In this document: positions 1 to 7,572 of the stretch, in pieces | How positions within the stretch are numbered: position 1 is the stretch's first letter | Layout of the letters: each line of letters opens with the position of its first letter | Assembly: GCF_014645655.1 (NCBI RefSeq) | Contig: NZ_BMMD01000001.1 | Coordinates: forward strand, 90,229 to 154,228 | From: Agromyces bauzanensis | Lineage (GTDB): Bacteria; Actinomycetota; Actinomycetes; Actinomycetales; Microbacteriaceae | Length of the DNA stretch: 64,000 nt | Direction of reading: 5' to 3' | The notes under the pieces: model-generated | Told to the model about the DNA's origin: nothing | What the model saw: only the letters and a program-made list of their open reading frames with translations | The model's database searches: none | Position numbers and translations under genes: made by a program

Positions 1-908
1 TCGAGCGCGGCCGAGACGAGCGACTCGCTCGGGATGAACGCGATCACGAGCTCGGGCGAGGCGTCGAGGCCATTCCAATAGCCCTTCGAGCCGAGCGCGG
101 TGATGTGGGCACGCACCGCCTGCACGTGCTGCTTCATGAAGTCGGCGCGGCGCGCGGCATCCGCCCCGCTCGCCGTGGCGGGGATCTGGCTCGCCTCGAG
201 GTAGGCGTTGAACGGCACCTTGGCGTCGACGGCGATCGACTTGCCGCCGGGCAGGCGCACGACCATGTCGGGGCGGCCGGCGCCCGAGTCGCTCGAGATG
301 CTCGACTGCATGTCGAAGTCGACGCGCTCGATGAGGCCTGCCGCCTCGACGACGCTGCGGAGCTGCGTCTCGCCCCAGACGCCGCGCGTGCTGTTGGAGC
401 GCAGCGCCGACGCGAGCGACTCGGCGGTCGAGCGCAACCGCTCCTCGGACTCCGCGGCCGACTTCAGCTGCTGGGCGAGCTCGCCGTGCTGGAGGTTGCG
501 CTGCGACTCGAGGTCGGTGACCTTCGCCTGCATCTCGGAGAGCGACTGCTTCACCGGCGCGAGGGCCTGCAGCACGCGGCTCTCGGCCTGTTCGCGCGTT
601 TCCCGCGCCTGCTGCTCGGCCCGGTGCTGTTCGACGAGTTCGCGGTGCTGCTGCTGGCCGGCGACGATCTGCTCGCGCAGCAGCTCGGCCGTGGCCTGGG
701 TGGCGGCGAGCTCCTCGCGGAGGAGCGACCTCGCGGACTCCTCGGCGGCGCGCACTTCGGCGAGCTGCGCCTGGTGCAGCGCCTCGATCAGCGCGGGGTC
801 TTCGGCCGCGGGCGCCTTCGTGGCGCGGCGCGACGCCACCACGGCGACGCCGAGGCCGCCGAGTATCGCGCCGACGAGAAGGCCGATGACGAGTGCGAGG
901 AGGTCCAT
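1..908 (-). CDS. rmuC: RmuC family protein, C-terminus beyond the window edge
   Basis: The product starts with one N-terminal membrane helix (about residues 3-24, MDLLALVIGLLVGAILGG), continues as a long Ala/Glu/Arg/Gln-rich coiled coil to about residue 185, and then enters the RmuC core with the conserved STRGVWGE and VDAKVPFNAYLEA blocks. RmuC proteins limit recombination at inverted repeats and carry a PD-(D/E)XK-like nuclease fold; the DAK motif seen here belongs to that fold. About 300 residues are visible and the rest lies off the left edge. The ATG is preceded by GACACT and exactly six bases, so the mRNA is probably leaderless. The exonuclease gene lies 98 bases upstream on the same strand. 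Confidence 0.9.
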   Translation of the reverse strand, partial: MDLLALVIGLLVGAILGGLGVAVVASRRATKAPAAEDPALIEALHQAQLAEVRAAEESARSLLREELAATQATAELLREQIVAGQQQHRELVEQHRAEQQARETREQAESRVLQALAPVKQSLSEMQAKVTDLESQRNLQHGELAQQLKSAAESEERLRSTAESLASALRSNSTRGVWGETQLRSVVEAAGLIERVDFDMQSSISSDSGAGRPDMVVRLPGGKSIAVDAKVPFNAYLEASQIPATASGADAARRADFMKQHVQAVRAHITALGSKGYWNGLDASPELVIAFIPSESLVSAAL

Positions 909-1006
909 GTCGACAGTGTCGCAGCGGCCGCCGACATCGCCCGGGAACGGGCGCGGCCGGGCGGGACATCCGGACCCGAAGGACTGGTCGGCGGCCCGGG
1001 CGGCAG

Positions 1007-1624
1007 CTACTGCAGCGCCATGGGGCCGTGCGCGGTGCGCTGGTCGCGAGTGGCGACGGGGCCGATGGCGCCGAACTGCACGCGCGTCACGTGCGCGAGC
1101 CGCTCGAGGTCGTCGGCCTCGTGCCGCTTCGCGGCGTGCACGATGATCGCGGCGCACGCCTCGGCGTCGGCGAGCGCGTCGTGGTGCGAGAACCCCTCGA
1201 AGCCGGCGGCCATGGCGGCGACGGGCAGGCGGTACGAATCGAGGTGGTACGTGCGGCGGGCCACCTGCAGGCTGCACAGGGAGCGGAAGTCGGGCACGTC
1301 GAGCCCGAACGCGGCGGTCGTCTTGGCGATGACGCCCATGTCGAAGCCGGCGTTGTGGGCCACGAGCACGTCGCTGCCGGCGAACTCGCGCAACATGGGC
1401 AGGTGCACGTCCCAGCCGGGTGCGTCCGCCACCATCTCGGGCGTGATGCCGTGGATGCGGATGTTCCACTCCGAGAACTCGTCGTGCGGGAACGGCGGGC
1501 GGATGTACCGGTGCATCCGATCCACGACCCGGCCGTCGCGTACCTTCACGAGGCCCACGGAGCAGGCGGACGCTCCCGACGAGTTGGCTGTTTCGAAGTC
1601 GATCGCGGTGAAGTCCACTGGCAC
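1007..1624 (-). CDS. DnaQ-like 3'-5' exonuclease (DEDD superfamily)
   Basis: A 205-residue protein with the ExoI motif DFETAN near the N-terminus (DxE), the ExoII-like block VLVAHNAGFDMGV, and an ExoIII region HHDALADAEACA supplying the catalytic His and Asp. This is the stand-alone proofreading-exonuclease family related to the epsilon subunit and to DinG/PolC-type exonucleases; it hydrolyses 3' ends of DNA or RNA with two metal ions. The GTG at 1624 gives VPVDFTAIDFE and has a GACGAT box six bases upstream, so a leaderless start is likely. The reading frame stays open far upstream through the antisense of ychF, but that extension is not protein-like. The specific substrate is not evident. 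Confidence 0.88.
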   Translation of the reverse strand: MPVDFTAIDFETANSSGASACSVGLVKVRDGRVVDRMHRYIRPPFPHDEFSEWNIRIHGITPEMVADAPGWDVHLPMLREFAGSDVLVAHNAGFDMGVIAKTTAAFGLDVPDFRSLCSLQVARRTYHLDSYRLPVAAMAAGFEGFSHHDALADAEACAAIIVHAAKRHEADDLERLAHVTRVQFGAIGPVATRDQRTAHGPMALQ

Positions 1625-1660
1625 GTGAGCATCGTCGCACGCGGTGCCGACAGTTGACGG

Positions 1661-2479
1661 ATGCCCCGCCGCGGGCGTGGAATGGGCGGCGTGGATGCCG
1701 AGCGCGTGAACCGCGGCCCCGACGGCGTCGTGGTCGACCCGAGCGATCCCGCGACGGTGCAGGTCGCCCGCTCGTTCGGCGCCGCGGCATCCGTCTACCA
1801 CCAGTCGCGACCCGGCTACCCGGTGGAGGCCATCGAGTGGCTCATCGGGGATGCCGTGCGCGTGCTCGACCTCGGCGCGGGCACCGGCAAGCTCACCGAG
1901 GCGCTCGTCGCGCTCGACCGCGACGTGGTCGCCGTCGACCCCGTCGAGGAGATGCTCGACGAGCTCGAGGTCGCCGTGCCGGGCGTGCCGCGCATCCTCG
2001 GCACGGCGGAGGACATCCCGATCGAGGACGACTGGGTCGACGCGGTGGTCGCGGGGCAGGCGTGGCACTGGTTCGTGCCCGAGCGTGCGGTGCCCGAGAT
2101 CGCGCGCGTGCTGCGCCCCGGCGGGGTGCTGGGCCTCGTGTGGAACAGCCGCGACATCCGTTCGGACTGGCTCAGGCAGGCCGGCGCGATCATGCACGAG
2201 GGCCACGACGCGAGCGCGACGTTCGAGGGGTACGTGCGGATCGGTCCGCCGTTCGGCCCGATCGAGGAGCACACGGTCGAATGGACCGAGCGGATGTCGC
2301 GGGCGCGCTTCCTCGACCTGGTGCGATCGCGCAGCTACTTCATCACCGCGACCCCCGCGGAGCGGGCCGCGACGCTCGCGGCGCTCGAGACACTGCTCGA
2401 CACGCACCCCGACGTCGCGGGAGCGGCCGAGCTCGCGGTGCCTTACGTCACGCGCTGCTTCCGGGCCCGGCTCGGCTGA
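1661..2479 (+). CDS. Class I SAM-dependent methyltransferase
   Basis: A methyltransferase of 272 residues at most. Motif I is VLDLGAGTGKLTEAL, followed by the acidic end of strand beta-2 (VVAVDPVEEML), an Asp-rich motif near GTAEDIPIEDD and a post-motif LRPGGVLGLVWNSRD. The WHWF block and the N-terminal SVYHQSRPGYP segment are typical of the UbiE/Methyltransf_11 group often named TAM-like or trans-aconitate-like in actinobacteria. The substrate cannot be told from sequence. The start is uncertain: ATG at 1661 or ATG at 1682 are both in frame and neither has a clear ribosome site. It diverges from the exonuclease gene with only 36 bases between them. Confidence 0.85.
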   Translation: MPRRGRGMGGVDAERVNRGPDGVVVDPSDPATVQVARSFGAAASVYHQSRPGYPVEAIEWLIGDAVRVLDLGAGTGKLTEALVALDRDVVAVDPVEEMLDELEVAVPGVPRILGTAEDIPIEDDWVDAVVAGQAWHWFVPERAVPEIARVLRPGGVLGLVWNSRDIRSDWLRQAGAIMHEGHDASATFEGYVRIGPPFGPIEEHTVEWTERMSRARFLDLVRSRSYFITATPAERAATLAALETLLDTHPDVAGAAELAVPYVTRCFRARLG

Positions 2480-2548
2480 CCGGGTGCGGGCGGGCGGCGC
2501 CGCCCGACCGCGTCGGGCGTGCGCGCGGCGACGACGTAGGCTGGATCG

Positions 2549-3463
2549 GTGAAACGCGGCCGGGTGTACCTCTTCCTGGCGCTGGCCAACCTGTTCTGGG
2601 CGGGCAACTACGTGTTCGGCGAGATGGTCACGCGGGAGATCACGCCGATCTCGCTCACGTTCTTCCGGTGGGCGTTCGCGTTCCTGCCGCTGCTCGGGCT
2701 CGCGTGGCTGATCGAGCGCCCGAACTGGCGCGAGGCCGTGCGCGAGTGGAGACTGCATCTGCTGCAGTCGGTGCTCGGCCTCACGGGCTACACGTTGCTG
2801 CTGTACGCGGCGCTGGGACTCACGGGCGCCGTGAACGCGGCGGTCATCAGCGCCGCCAATCCTGCGACGATCGCGCTCGCCGCGGCGCTCTTCCTCCACG
2901 AGCGGCTGAACCGCGTGCAGGTTGCCGGCCTCGTCGTCGCCTTCATCGGCGTGACGGTGGTGCTCACAGGCGGAGACCTCGGCCGGCTCGTCGAGCAGGG
3001 CTTCGGCGTCGGCGACCTGCTGGTCATCGGCTCGGTGCTCGTGTGGACCGCGTACTCGCTGATCTCGCGGCGCTTGGTGACCCCGCCCATCACCGCGACG
3101 GCCGTGCAGGGCGTGTTGGCGGTCGTGACGATGCTGCCGGTCGTCGCCGTCGCCGGGGTGTCGCTGCCGACGAGCGGGGCGGGCGCGCTCGGCCTCGCGT
3201 ACATCGTGGTCTTCCCGTCGATGGCGGGCTACGCGCTCTGGAACATCGGCGCGTCGAAGATCGGTCCGGCGCGTGCCGGTATCTTCCTCAACCTGCTGCC
3301 CGTGTTCACGGTCGTCATCGCGCTGGCCTTCGGCGCGACGGTCGAGCTGCCGGCATTCATCGGCGGCGCGCTCGTGGTCGCGGGCGTCTACCTGACGTTG
3401 CATCAACGTCGCCCGACGGGGGTGGGGGTGGCGGAAGCGACGACCGACCGGCCGGTACGATAG
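2549..3463 (+). CDS. EamA/DMT-superfamily transporter
   Basis: A 304-residue integral membrane protein with about ten hydrophobic helices in two EamA repeats. The first repeat opens with LANLFWAGNYVFG and the second with LVIGSVLVWTAYSL; both contain the helix-start glycines and the NPATIALAAALFL/GPARAGIFLNLLPVFTV pairs typical of EamA family permeases such as RhaT/YdcZ relatives. Members export amino acids, sugars or metabolites; the substrate is unknown here. The GTG start at 2549 follows TAGGCT by exactly six bases, which points to a leaderless transcript. ychF starts seven bases after its stop region, so the two may be co-transcribed, although ychF has its own -10-like TACGAT. Confidence 0.9.
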   Translation: MKRGRVYLFLALANLFWAGNYVFGEMVTREITPISLTFFRWAFAFLPLLGLAWLIERPNWREAVREWRLHLLQSVLGLTGYTLLLYAALGLTGAVNAAVISAANPATIALAAALFLHERLNRVQVAGLVVAFIGVTVVLTGGDLGRLVEQGFGVGDLLVIGSVLVWTAYSLISRRLVTPPITATAVQGVLAVVTMLPVVAVAGVSLPTSGAGALGLAYIVVFPSMAGYALWNIGASKIGPARAGIFLNLLPVFTVVIALAFGATVELPAFIGGALVVAGVYLTLHQRRPTGVGVAEATTDRPVR

Positions 3464-3469
3464 ACCCCC

Positions 3470-4543
3470 GTGGCTCTCACCATCGGAATCGTCGGTCTCC
3501 CGAACGTCGGCAAGTCGACCCTCTTCAACGCCCTCACCAAGAACCAGGTGCTCGCGGCGAACTACCCCTTCGCGACGATCGAGCCGAACATCGGCGTGGT
3601 GAACCTGCCGGACCCGCGGCTGAAGACCCTCGCCGACATCTTCGGCTCCGAACGGATCCTGCCCGCTGCGGTCGCGTTCGTCGACATCGCCGGCATCGTG
3701 CGCGGCGCGAGCGAGGGCGAGGGCCTCGGCAACAAGTTCCTCGCGAACATCCGCGAGGCCGACGCCATCGCGCAGGTCGTGCGCGGCTTCGAGGACTCCG
3801 ACGTCGTGCACGTCGAGGGCACCGTCGACCCCAAGGCCGACATGGAGACCATCAACACCGAGTTGATCCTCGCCGACCTCGAGACCCTCGAGCGCGCCGT
3901 CCCGCGCTTCGAGAAGGAGGTCAAGGGCAAGAAGCTCGATCCGTCGGTGCTCGCCGCAGCGAAGGAGGCGCAGGAGGTGCTGCAGAAGGGCACGCCCCTG
4001 TCTGCGGCATCCGTCGACCTCGCACCGATTCGCGAGCTCGGCCTGCTCACCGCGAAGCCCTTCATCTACGTCTTCAACGTCGACGAGGCGGTGCTGACGG
4101 ATGCCGCTCGCAAGGCGGAGCTCGCAGCACTCGTCGCGCCCGCCGAAGCGGTCTTCCTCGATGCGAAGATCGAGTCGGAGCTCATCGACCTCGACCCCGA
4201 GGATGCCGCGGAACTGCTCGCGTCCACAGGACAGGACGAGCCGGGCCTCGACCAGCTCGCACGCGTCGGCTTCGACACCCTCGGGTTGCAGACGTACCTC
4301 ACGGCGGGCCCGAAGGAGGCGCGCGCGTGGACCATCCACAAGGGCACTAAGGCTCCGCAGGCGGCGGGCGTCATCCACACCGACTTCGAGCGCGGCTTCA
4401 TCAAGGCCGAGGTCATCTCGTTCGACGACCTCGTCGCGACCGGCTCGGTCGCCGAGGCCCGCGCGAAGGGCAGGGTCCGCATGGAGGGCAAGGACTACGT
4501 CATGCAGGACGGCGACGTGGTCGAGTTCCGCTTCAACGTGTGA
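3470..4543 (+). CDS. ychF: Redox-regulated ATPase YchF (OLA1 family)
   Basis: A 357-residue TRAFAC-class P-loop protein. The G1 motif GLPNVGKST is at residues 8-16, G3 is [17 protein letters not shown], and the NVDE replacing NKxD near residue 200 is the hallmark of YchF, which prefers ATP to GTP. A coiled-coil insert follows G3 and a TGS domain closes the protein ([21 protein letters not shown]). YchF binds ribosomes and is linked to oxidative stress and translation control. Length and order match the family. The GTG start at 3470 lies eight bases after TACGAT (3456-3461), so the message may be leaderless. Confidence 0.97.
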   Translation: MALTIGIVGLPNVGKSTLFNALTKNQVLAANYPFATIEPNIGVVNLPDPRLKTLADIFGSERILPAAVAFVDIAGIVRGASEGEGLGNKFLANIREADAIAQVVRGFEDSDVVHVEGTVDPKADMETINTELILADLETLERAVPRFEKEVKGKKLDPSVLAAAKEAQEVLQKGTPLSAASVDLAPIRELGLLTAKPFIYVFNVDEAVLTDAARKAELAALVAPAEAVFLDAKIESELIDLDPEDAAELLASTGQDEPGLDQLARVGFDTLGLQTYLTAGPKEARAWTIHKGTKAPQAAGVIHTDFERGFIKAEVISFDDLVATGSVAEARAKGRVRMEGKDYVMQDGDVVEFRFNV

Positions 4544-4544
4544 C

Positions 4545-4765
4545 TCGGGCGGCGCCGGCCGCAGGTGCTCCGTCCGGGCCTCGACCGAATCCCAGTCCGC
4601 GATCTCGACGAGCAGGTCGGGGTCATCGAGCACCTCACAGCGGGTACTGCCCGGGAATCCGCGTCGTCCGCGTCCCTGGGTGGCGACCAGGTCGTCGAGC
4701 AGACACCTGAGCTCGTCCCGTTGGCCGGGCCTGGATCCCATGGTCGGCACGCGACGAGTCGTCAA
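4545..4765 (-). pseudogene. Remnant of an antibiotic biosynthesis monooxygenase (ABM) domain protein
   Basis: The minus strand encodes about 70 residues that match the first two thirds of a small ABM-domain protein (putative quinol monooxygenase type): RPGQRDELRCLLDDLVAT, then DDPDLLVEIADWDSVEART and the HLR that normally precedes the last helix. After that point the frame runs straight into the antisense of the ychF 3' end, with no stop and no further family sequence. The last 25 or so residues of a normal 95-100 residue ABM protein are therefore missing. A TTG at 4765 is the only upstream start in frame. I read this as a 3'-truncated gene. Family assignment is by pattern only. Confidence 0.55.
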
Positions 4766-4768
4766 CTG

Positions 4769-4813
4769 CGGTATGACCGAGTACCACCAGACCCGGTATG
4801 ACCGGGTTATACT
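4769..4813 (+). promoter_or_regulatory. Promoter and paired operator of the toxin-antitoxin operon
   Basis: CGGTATGACCG occurs twice as a direct repeat, at 4769-4779 and 4794-4804, 25 bases apart. The second copy sits in a 15-base perfect inverted repeat (CCCGGT-ATG-ACCGGG, 4792-4806); the first is a shorter palindrome. TATACT at 4808-4813 is a near-ideal -10 box and lies six bases before the antitoxin ATG at 4820. Type II antitoxins commonly bind such paired palindromes to autoregulate. The binding role is inferred. Confidence 0.6.
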
Positions 4814-4819
4814 CGTGTG

Positions 4820-5059
4820 ATGAAGGTGACGATCTCGATCCCGGACTCGACCGAGAAGCGAGCCAGGTCGGCTGCCAAGCGGTCGCGCATGAACTTCTCC
4901 CAGTTCATGAGCGCGGCCGCGGACTCGTATGCGAAGCAGCTCGAGGAGTCATCGGTGACGCACCAGATCGACGCAGCCCTCGATGCCGCGGGCGGAGACG
5001 ACTCGAACCAGGTCGCCGGCCGGGCCGGACTCGACACGCTGCGTCGCGCCGAATGGTGA
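4820..5059 (+). CDS. Type II antitoxin, ribbon-helix-helix/MazE-like
   Basis: A 79-residue protein that starts with MKVTISIPDSTEKRA, the beta-strand and first helix of a ribbon-helix-helix DNA-binding fold, followed by MNFSQFMSAAADSYAKQLEE as the second helix. The acidic C-terminal tail would mask the toxin. It should bind the two palindromes just upstream and neutralise the MazF-like product of the next gene. The ATG at 4820 is preferred over the GTG at 4817 because TATACT lies six bases before it, so transcription would begin at the start codon. Its stop overlaps the toxin start (ATGGTGA), the usual translational coupling. Confidence 0.82.
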   Translation: MKVTISIPDSTEKRARSAAKRSRMNFSQFMSAAADSYAKQLEESSVTHQIDAALDAAGGDDSNQVAGRAGLDTLRRAEW

Positions 5060-5397
5060 GCCGCGGGCAGGTTCGCTGGGTCGATCTCGGACAGCCCATC
5101 GGATCGGAACCCGGATTTCGTCGGCCGGTTGTCGTCATCCAGGGCGACGCCTTCAACCGCTCCCGTCTCCAGACGGTCATCGTCGTCGTGCTCACGTCGA
5201 ACACCGCGCTTGCGCAGATGCCCGGCAACGTGTTCCTGCCCGCGTCCGCGACTGGACTTCCGAAGGACGGAGTCGTGAACGTGACCGCCCTCGCCACGGT
5301 GGACCGTCATCGGCTCGAAGACGAGGTCGTCGGCGGCATTCCGGAGTACCTGATGCGAGACATCGATGCCGGCCTCCGCGAGGTGCTCGACGTCTGA
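5053..5397 (+). CDS. MazF/PemK family endoribonuclease toxin
   Basis: A 114-residue protein of the MazF/CcdB fold. It has the opening strand GQVRWVDLGQPIGSEPG, the RRPVVVIQGDAFN strand with the conserved Arg and Asn, VIVVVLTSNTALAQMPGNV, and the C-terminal ALATVDRHRLEDEVVGGI block. MazF toxins cut mRNA, and sometimes tRNA or rRNA, at short sequence motifs; the cut site is not predictable here. The gene overlaps the antitoxin by seven bases. All core strands are present, so it looks intact. Its neighbourhood carries several broken genes, which fits a locally unstable, accessory position. Confidence 0.88.
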   Translation: MVSRGQVRWVDLGQPIGSEPGFRRPVVVIQGDAFNRSRLQTVIVVVLTSNTALAQMPGNVFLPASATGLPKDGVVNVTALATVDRHRLEDEVVGGIPEYLMRDIDAGLREVLDV

Positions 5398-5602
5398 CCC
5401 GTCCGAGCCCGATCGACGGCGAATTCGCTCCGGCGCAGGGCCGTCCTGATGCTCGTCGCGCAGGCGGGGCTCGACGTGGTGGCGTTCCGGCCGGAACCCG
5501 GGCGGCGACTCACCGGTGAGCCGCCGTATGCCACGGCGCAGGTCCTCCGAGGCATCCTGATGCGCCGATTCGAGGGTGGGTGGCGTGTGCCATGCTGGCG
5601 TC
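5398..5602 (+). other. Intergenic stretch with a possible protein remnant
   Basis: About 205 bases separate the toxin from the next gene. One plus-strand frame stays open from 5401 to a stop at 5617-5619 and contains an ATG at 5449 (MLVAQAGLDVVAFRPEPG...). The composition looks protein-coding but I recognise no family, and the frame overlaps the start of the following glycosylase gene. It may be the tail of a lost gene. No hairpin or strong promoter stands out. Confidence 0.3.
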
Positions 5603-6529
5603 ATGCCGGAATCGCCTGAGGTGCAGGCGCTCGCCGACGAACTCGGTGCGCGGCTCCGCGGGCGCGCGATCACCGAGGTCGACGTCGTCGAGTTCCGCAC
5701 GATCAAGACGCGAGCGCGACCGCCTTCGGGTCTGGTCGGCGAGCACGTGACGGATGTCGCGCGTCACGGCAAGCTCCTCGACCTCGCCGTGGGGGCATCC
5801 CAGCATCTCGTCGTCTCCCTCGGCCGGCACGGTTGGGCGCGATGGCGCGAGGCCGACGCCGACGGCGGCCCCGGCGTGGGCGCCGCCGTCGATCAGGCCA
5901 CCGCGGGCACCGTCCCTGCCGAGGCATCCGCTGAACCGCCGCCACCGACGCTCGTGGCGATGGCCTTCGACGACGGCAACACCCTCGAGTTCACCGACGC
6001 GGGCAGCTGGGTGTCGCTCGGCTGCTGGGTGGTCGACGATCCCGTCGAGGTGCCGGCGGTCGCCAAGCTCGGGCCCGACCCGGGTGATCCGGGCTTCTCG
6101 AGGGAGGACCTCGATCGGGTCGTCGTCGGTCGTCGCAAGCAGCTGAAGGCCGTCCTGCAAGACCAGGAGTCGCTCGCCGGCATCGGCAACGCCTACTCCG
6201 ACGAGATCCTGCACGAGGCGCGGCTGTCACCCGTCGTGCACGCGTCCGCGCTCACCGAAGCCGAGCGCGAACGCCTCTTCGAGGCGACCGTCGGCGTCAT
6301 CTCGTCGGCGATCGAGGCGCGGCACGGCGTGCCGATCGATCGGCTCAAGGAGGTCAAGGTCGCGGCGATGCGGGTGCACGGCCGTGCGGGGGAGCCGTGT
6401 CCGCGCTGCGGCGACACCATCCGCGACTTCGCGTTCGGGAGCACGACGGCGCAGTACTCCCCGACCTGCCAGACCGGCGGCGTGCTGCTGTCGGAGGCAT
6501 CCGACCGATCGCCTTCACGCGCCGAGTGA
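5603..6529 (+). CDS. Fpg/Nei family DNA glycosylase with a degenerate zinc finger
   Basis: A 308-residue homologue of formamidopyrimidine-DNA glycosylase/endonuclease VIII. It keeps the catalytic N-terminus (Met removed to expose Pro2, with Glu3, as in MPESPEV), the helix-two-turn-helix LAGIGNAYSDEILHEARLSP and a C-terminal finger starting CPRCGDTI. In that finger the third ligand of the usual Cys4 set is Ser: YSPTCQTGG instead of YCPTCQTGG, so zinc binding may be lost. A 25-residue Gly/Ala-rich insert interrupts the region around residues 90-115. These enzymes excise oxidised bases and nick the abasic site. A second, canonical paralogue starts 1 kb downstream. The start lies in an unusual context (CATGCT then six bases). 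Confidence 0.87.
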   Translation: MPESPEVQALADELGARLRGRAITEVDVVEFRTIKTRARPPSGLVGEHVTDVARHGKLLDLAVGASQHLVVSLGRHGWARWREADADGGPGVGAAVDQATAGTVPAEASAEPPPPTLVAMAFDDGNTLEFTDAGSWVSLGCWVVDDPVEVPAVAKLGPDPGDPGFSREDLDRVVVGRRKQLKAVLQDQESLAGIGNAYSDEILHEARLSPVVHASALTEAERERLFEATVGVISSAIEARHGVPIDRLKEVKVAAMRVHGRAGEPCPRCGDTIRDFAFGSTTAQYSPTCQTGGVLLSEASDRSPSRAE

Positions 6530-6571
6530 GCGGCACGCGCCGATTGAGCGGGGGGCGCCGAGCCTCGAACC

Positions 6572-6955
6572 TCAGCGGGCCGTGGCGCGTGCCGCGCGAC
6601 GGGCGAGCTTGTCGGCGAGCGAGGGTTCGTCGTCGAGGAACCAGACGTGGTCGCCCGCATTCGACTCGCGCACGTAGTCGCGCAGCGCCGTGCTCTTCTC
6701 GAGCTGCGTGCCGATGTCGCCGATCACCGCGAGCTGCAACCGGTAGTTCACGACCTTCTGCGTGATCTCGCCGGCGAGGCCCGAGCGCAGGTTGAAGAAC
6801 TTCGCATCGAGGCGCTCGACCGGGACCGCGACCAGGGTCGCACGATGCGACCAGGCGCTGCCGACCAGGTCGGCCGCGTCGTCGGGGGTCGAGATGGGGT
6901 CGCCCTCGGCGTCGAGGTAGAGGACGCGGACGCCACTGAGTTCGTCGGTGCGCAT
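6572..6955 (-). CDS. DUF4180 domain-containing protein
   Basis: A 127-residue cytosolic protein beginning MRTDELSGVRVLYLD. Blocks such as DAADLVGSAWSH, VPVERLDAKFFNLRSGLAGE, QKVVNYRLQLAVIGD and AGDHVWFLDDE are those of the DUF4180 family, which is found in many soil bacteria and has no established function. The ATG at 6955 has a TAGGGT box seven bases upstream, so it is probably leaderless. It faces the Fpg/Nei gene, with 42 bases between the two stop codons. In other genomes the family often sits beside a regulator; here the MarR remnant just upstream may be what is left of such a partner. Confidence 0.8.
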   Translation of the reverse strand: MRTDELSGVRVLYLDAEGDPISTPDDAADLVGSAWSHRATLVAVPVERLDAKFFNLRSGLAGEITQKVVNYRLQLAVIGDIGTQLEKSTALRDYVRESNAGDHVWFLDDEPSLADKLARRAARATAR

Positions 6956-7036
6956 GGCTTCGACCCTAACGTGGTCTCGGTGCTCGTGACGCCGTTCATC
7001 CACAGCGTGACGCACGTCTTCCACCGTGGCGCTCGT

Positions 7037-7291
7037 TCAGGACTCGTAGATCGCGAGCCACGTCGTGAGCACCTGCTCGAGCGCGGCGGCATCCGACGGC
7101 GAGAGGGCTTCGTCGAGGAGGCCTCGTTCGTTCGCCACGTGCGCGGCGAACGCCTTGTCGATGAGCTCACGCCCCTTCGGCGTGCGCTCGAACGGCGCCC
7201 CCGCACGGCGCAGGGTGGCGAGCACGTCGAACTCGCCCTCTGAGAGACCGAAGGTGCCGTACACCGCACGAGGTCGTCGGTGAGGTGGCAT
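7037..7291 (-). pseudogene. MarR family regulator with the DNA-binding centre deleted
   Basis: The minus strand carries the conserved N-terminal MarR segment GLSEGEFDVLATLRRAG followed directly by the C-terminal dimerisation segment RTPKGRELIDKAFAAHVANE. In an intact protein about 45 residues of winged helix-turn-helix lie between these two blocks. Their loss keeps the frame open but removes the recognition helix and wing. The first 40 or so residues of the family are also missing and replaced by unrelated sequence (MPPHRRPRAV). The product could not bind DNA in the normal way. This is an internally deleted, 5'-truncated gene. Confidence 0.72.
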
Positions 7292-7383
7292 CGGGGCGAG
7301 GCGTTCCCGGCCCGATGCCGCGGGGCAGGCGGAATCGCGACGGCTCGCCCCGTCCGGTCGGGTGAGCTGAACGCACTCGCGGT

Positions 7384-7512
7384 TCAGTCATGCAGGATGC
7401 GCTGGAAGAGCTCGTGGTCCTGCCATCGGCCGGTGATCTTGAGGGAGCCCGGCGCGAAGCCGGTGTGCGTGAACCCGTTGCGCTCGAGTACTCACAGGGC
7501 GATGGGATCGAT
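7384..7512 (-). pseudogene. C-terminal remnant of a RimJ/RimL-type GNAT acetyltransferase
   Basis: Read on the minus strand, the last 33 codons before a stop at 7384-7386 give VLERNGFTHTGFAPGSLKI then GRWQDHELFQRILHD. That is the standard C-terminal end of GNAT ribosomal-protein-type N-acetyltransferases. An in-frame TGA sits immediately before VLERNGF and no acetyl-CoA-binding domain precedes it. The upstream bases (IAL then stop) resemble the expected NPAS-like sequence after decay. The fragment cannot encode an enzyme. Confidence 0.65.
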
Positions 7513-7572
7513 CACCCGACGATCCTCGGATTCCGCGCGCCGGATGTCGGCAGACGGTGAGACGATTGCAGC

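Noticed and set aside
1007-4765. A single 1252-codon minus-strand frame spanning three genes
   Set aside because: Only its last 205 codons (the exonuclease) and a short ABM-like start make protein sense. The middle is the antisense of the methyltransferase, EamA and ychF genes, as often happens in high-GC DNA.
4545-4765. An intact ABM monooxygenase gene
   Set aside because: The frame has no stop at the expected length and lacks the last helix and strand.
5449-5619. A 56-codon protein gene
   Set aside because: It has no ribosome site, overlaps the start of the Fpg/Nei gene and matches no family I know. It is described only as a possible remnant.
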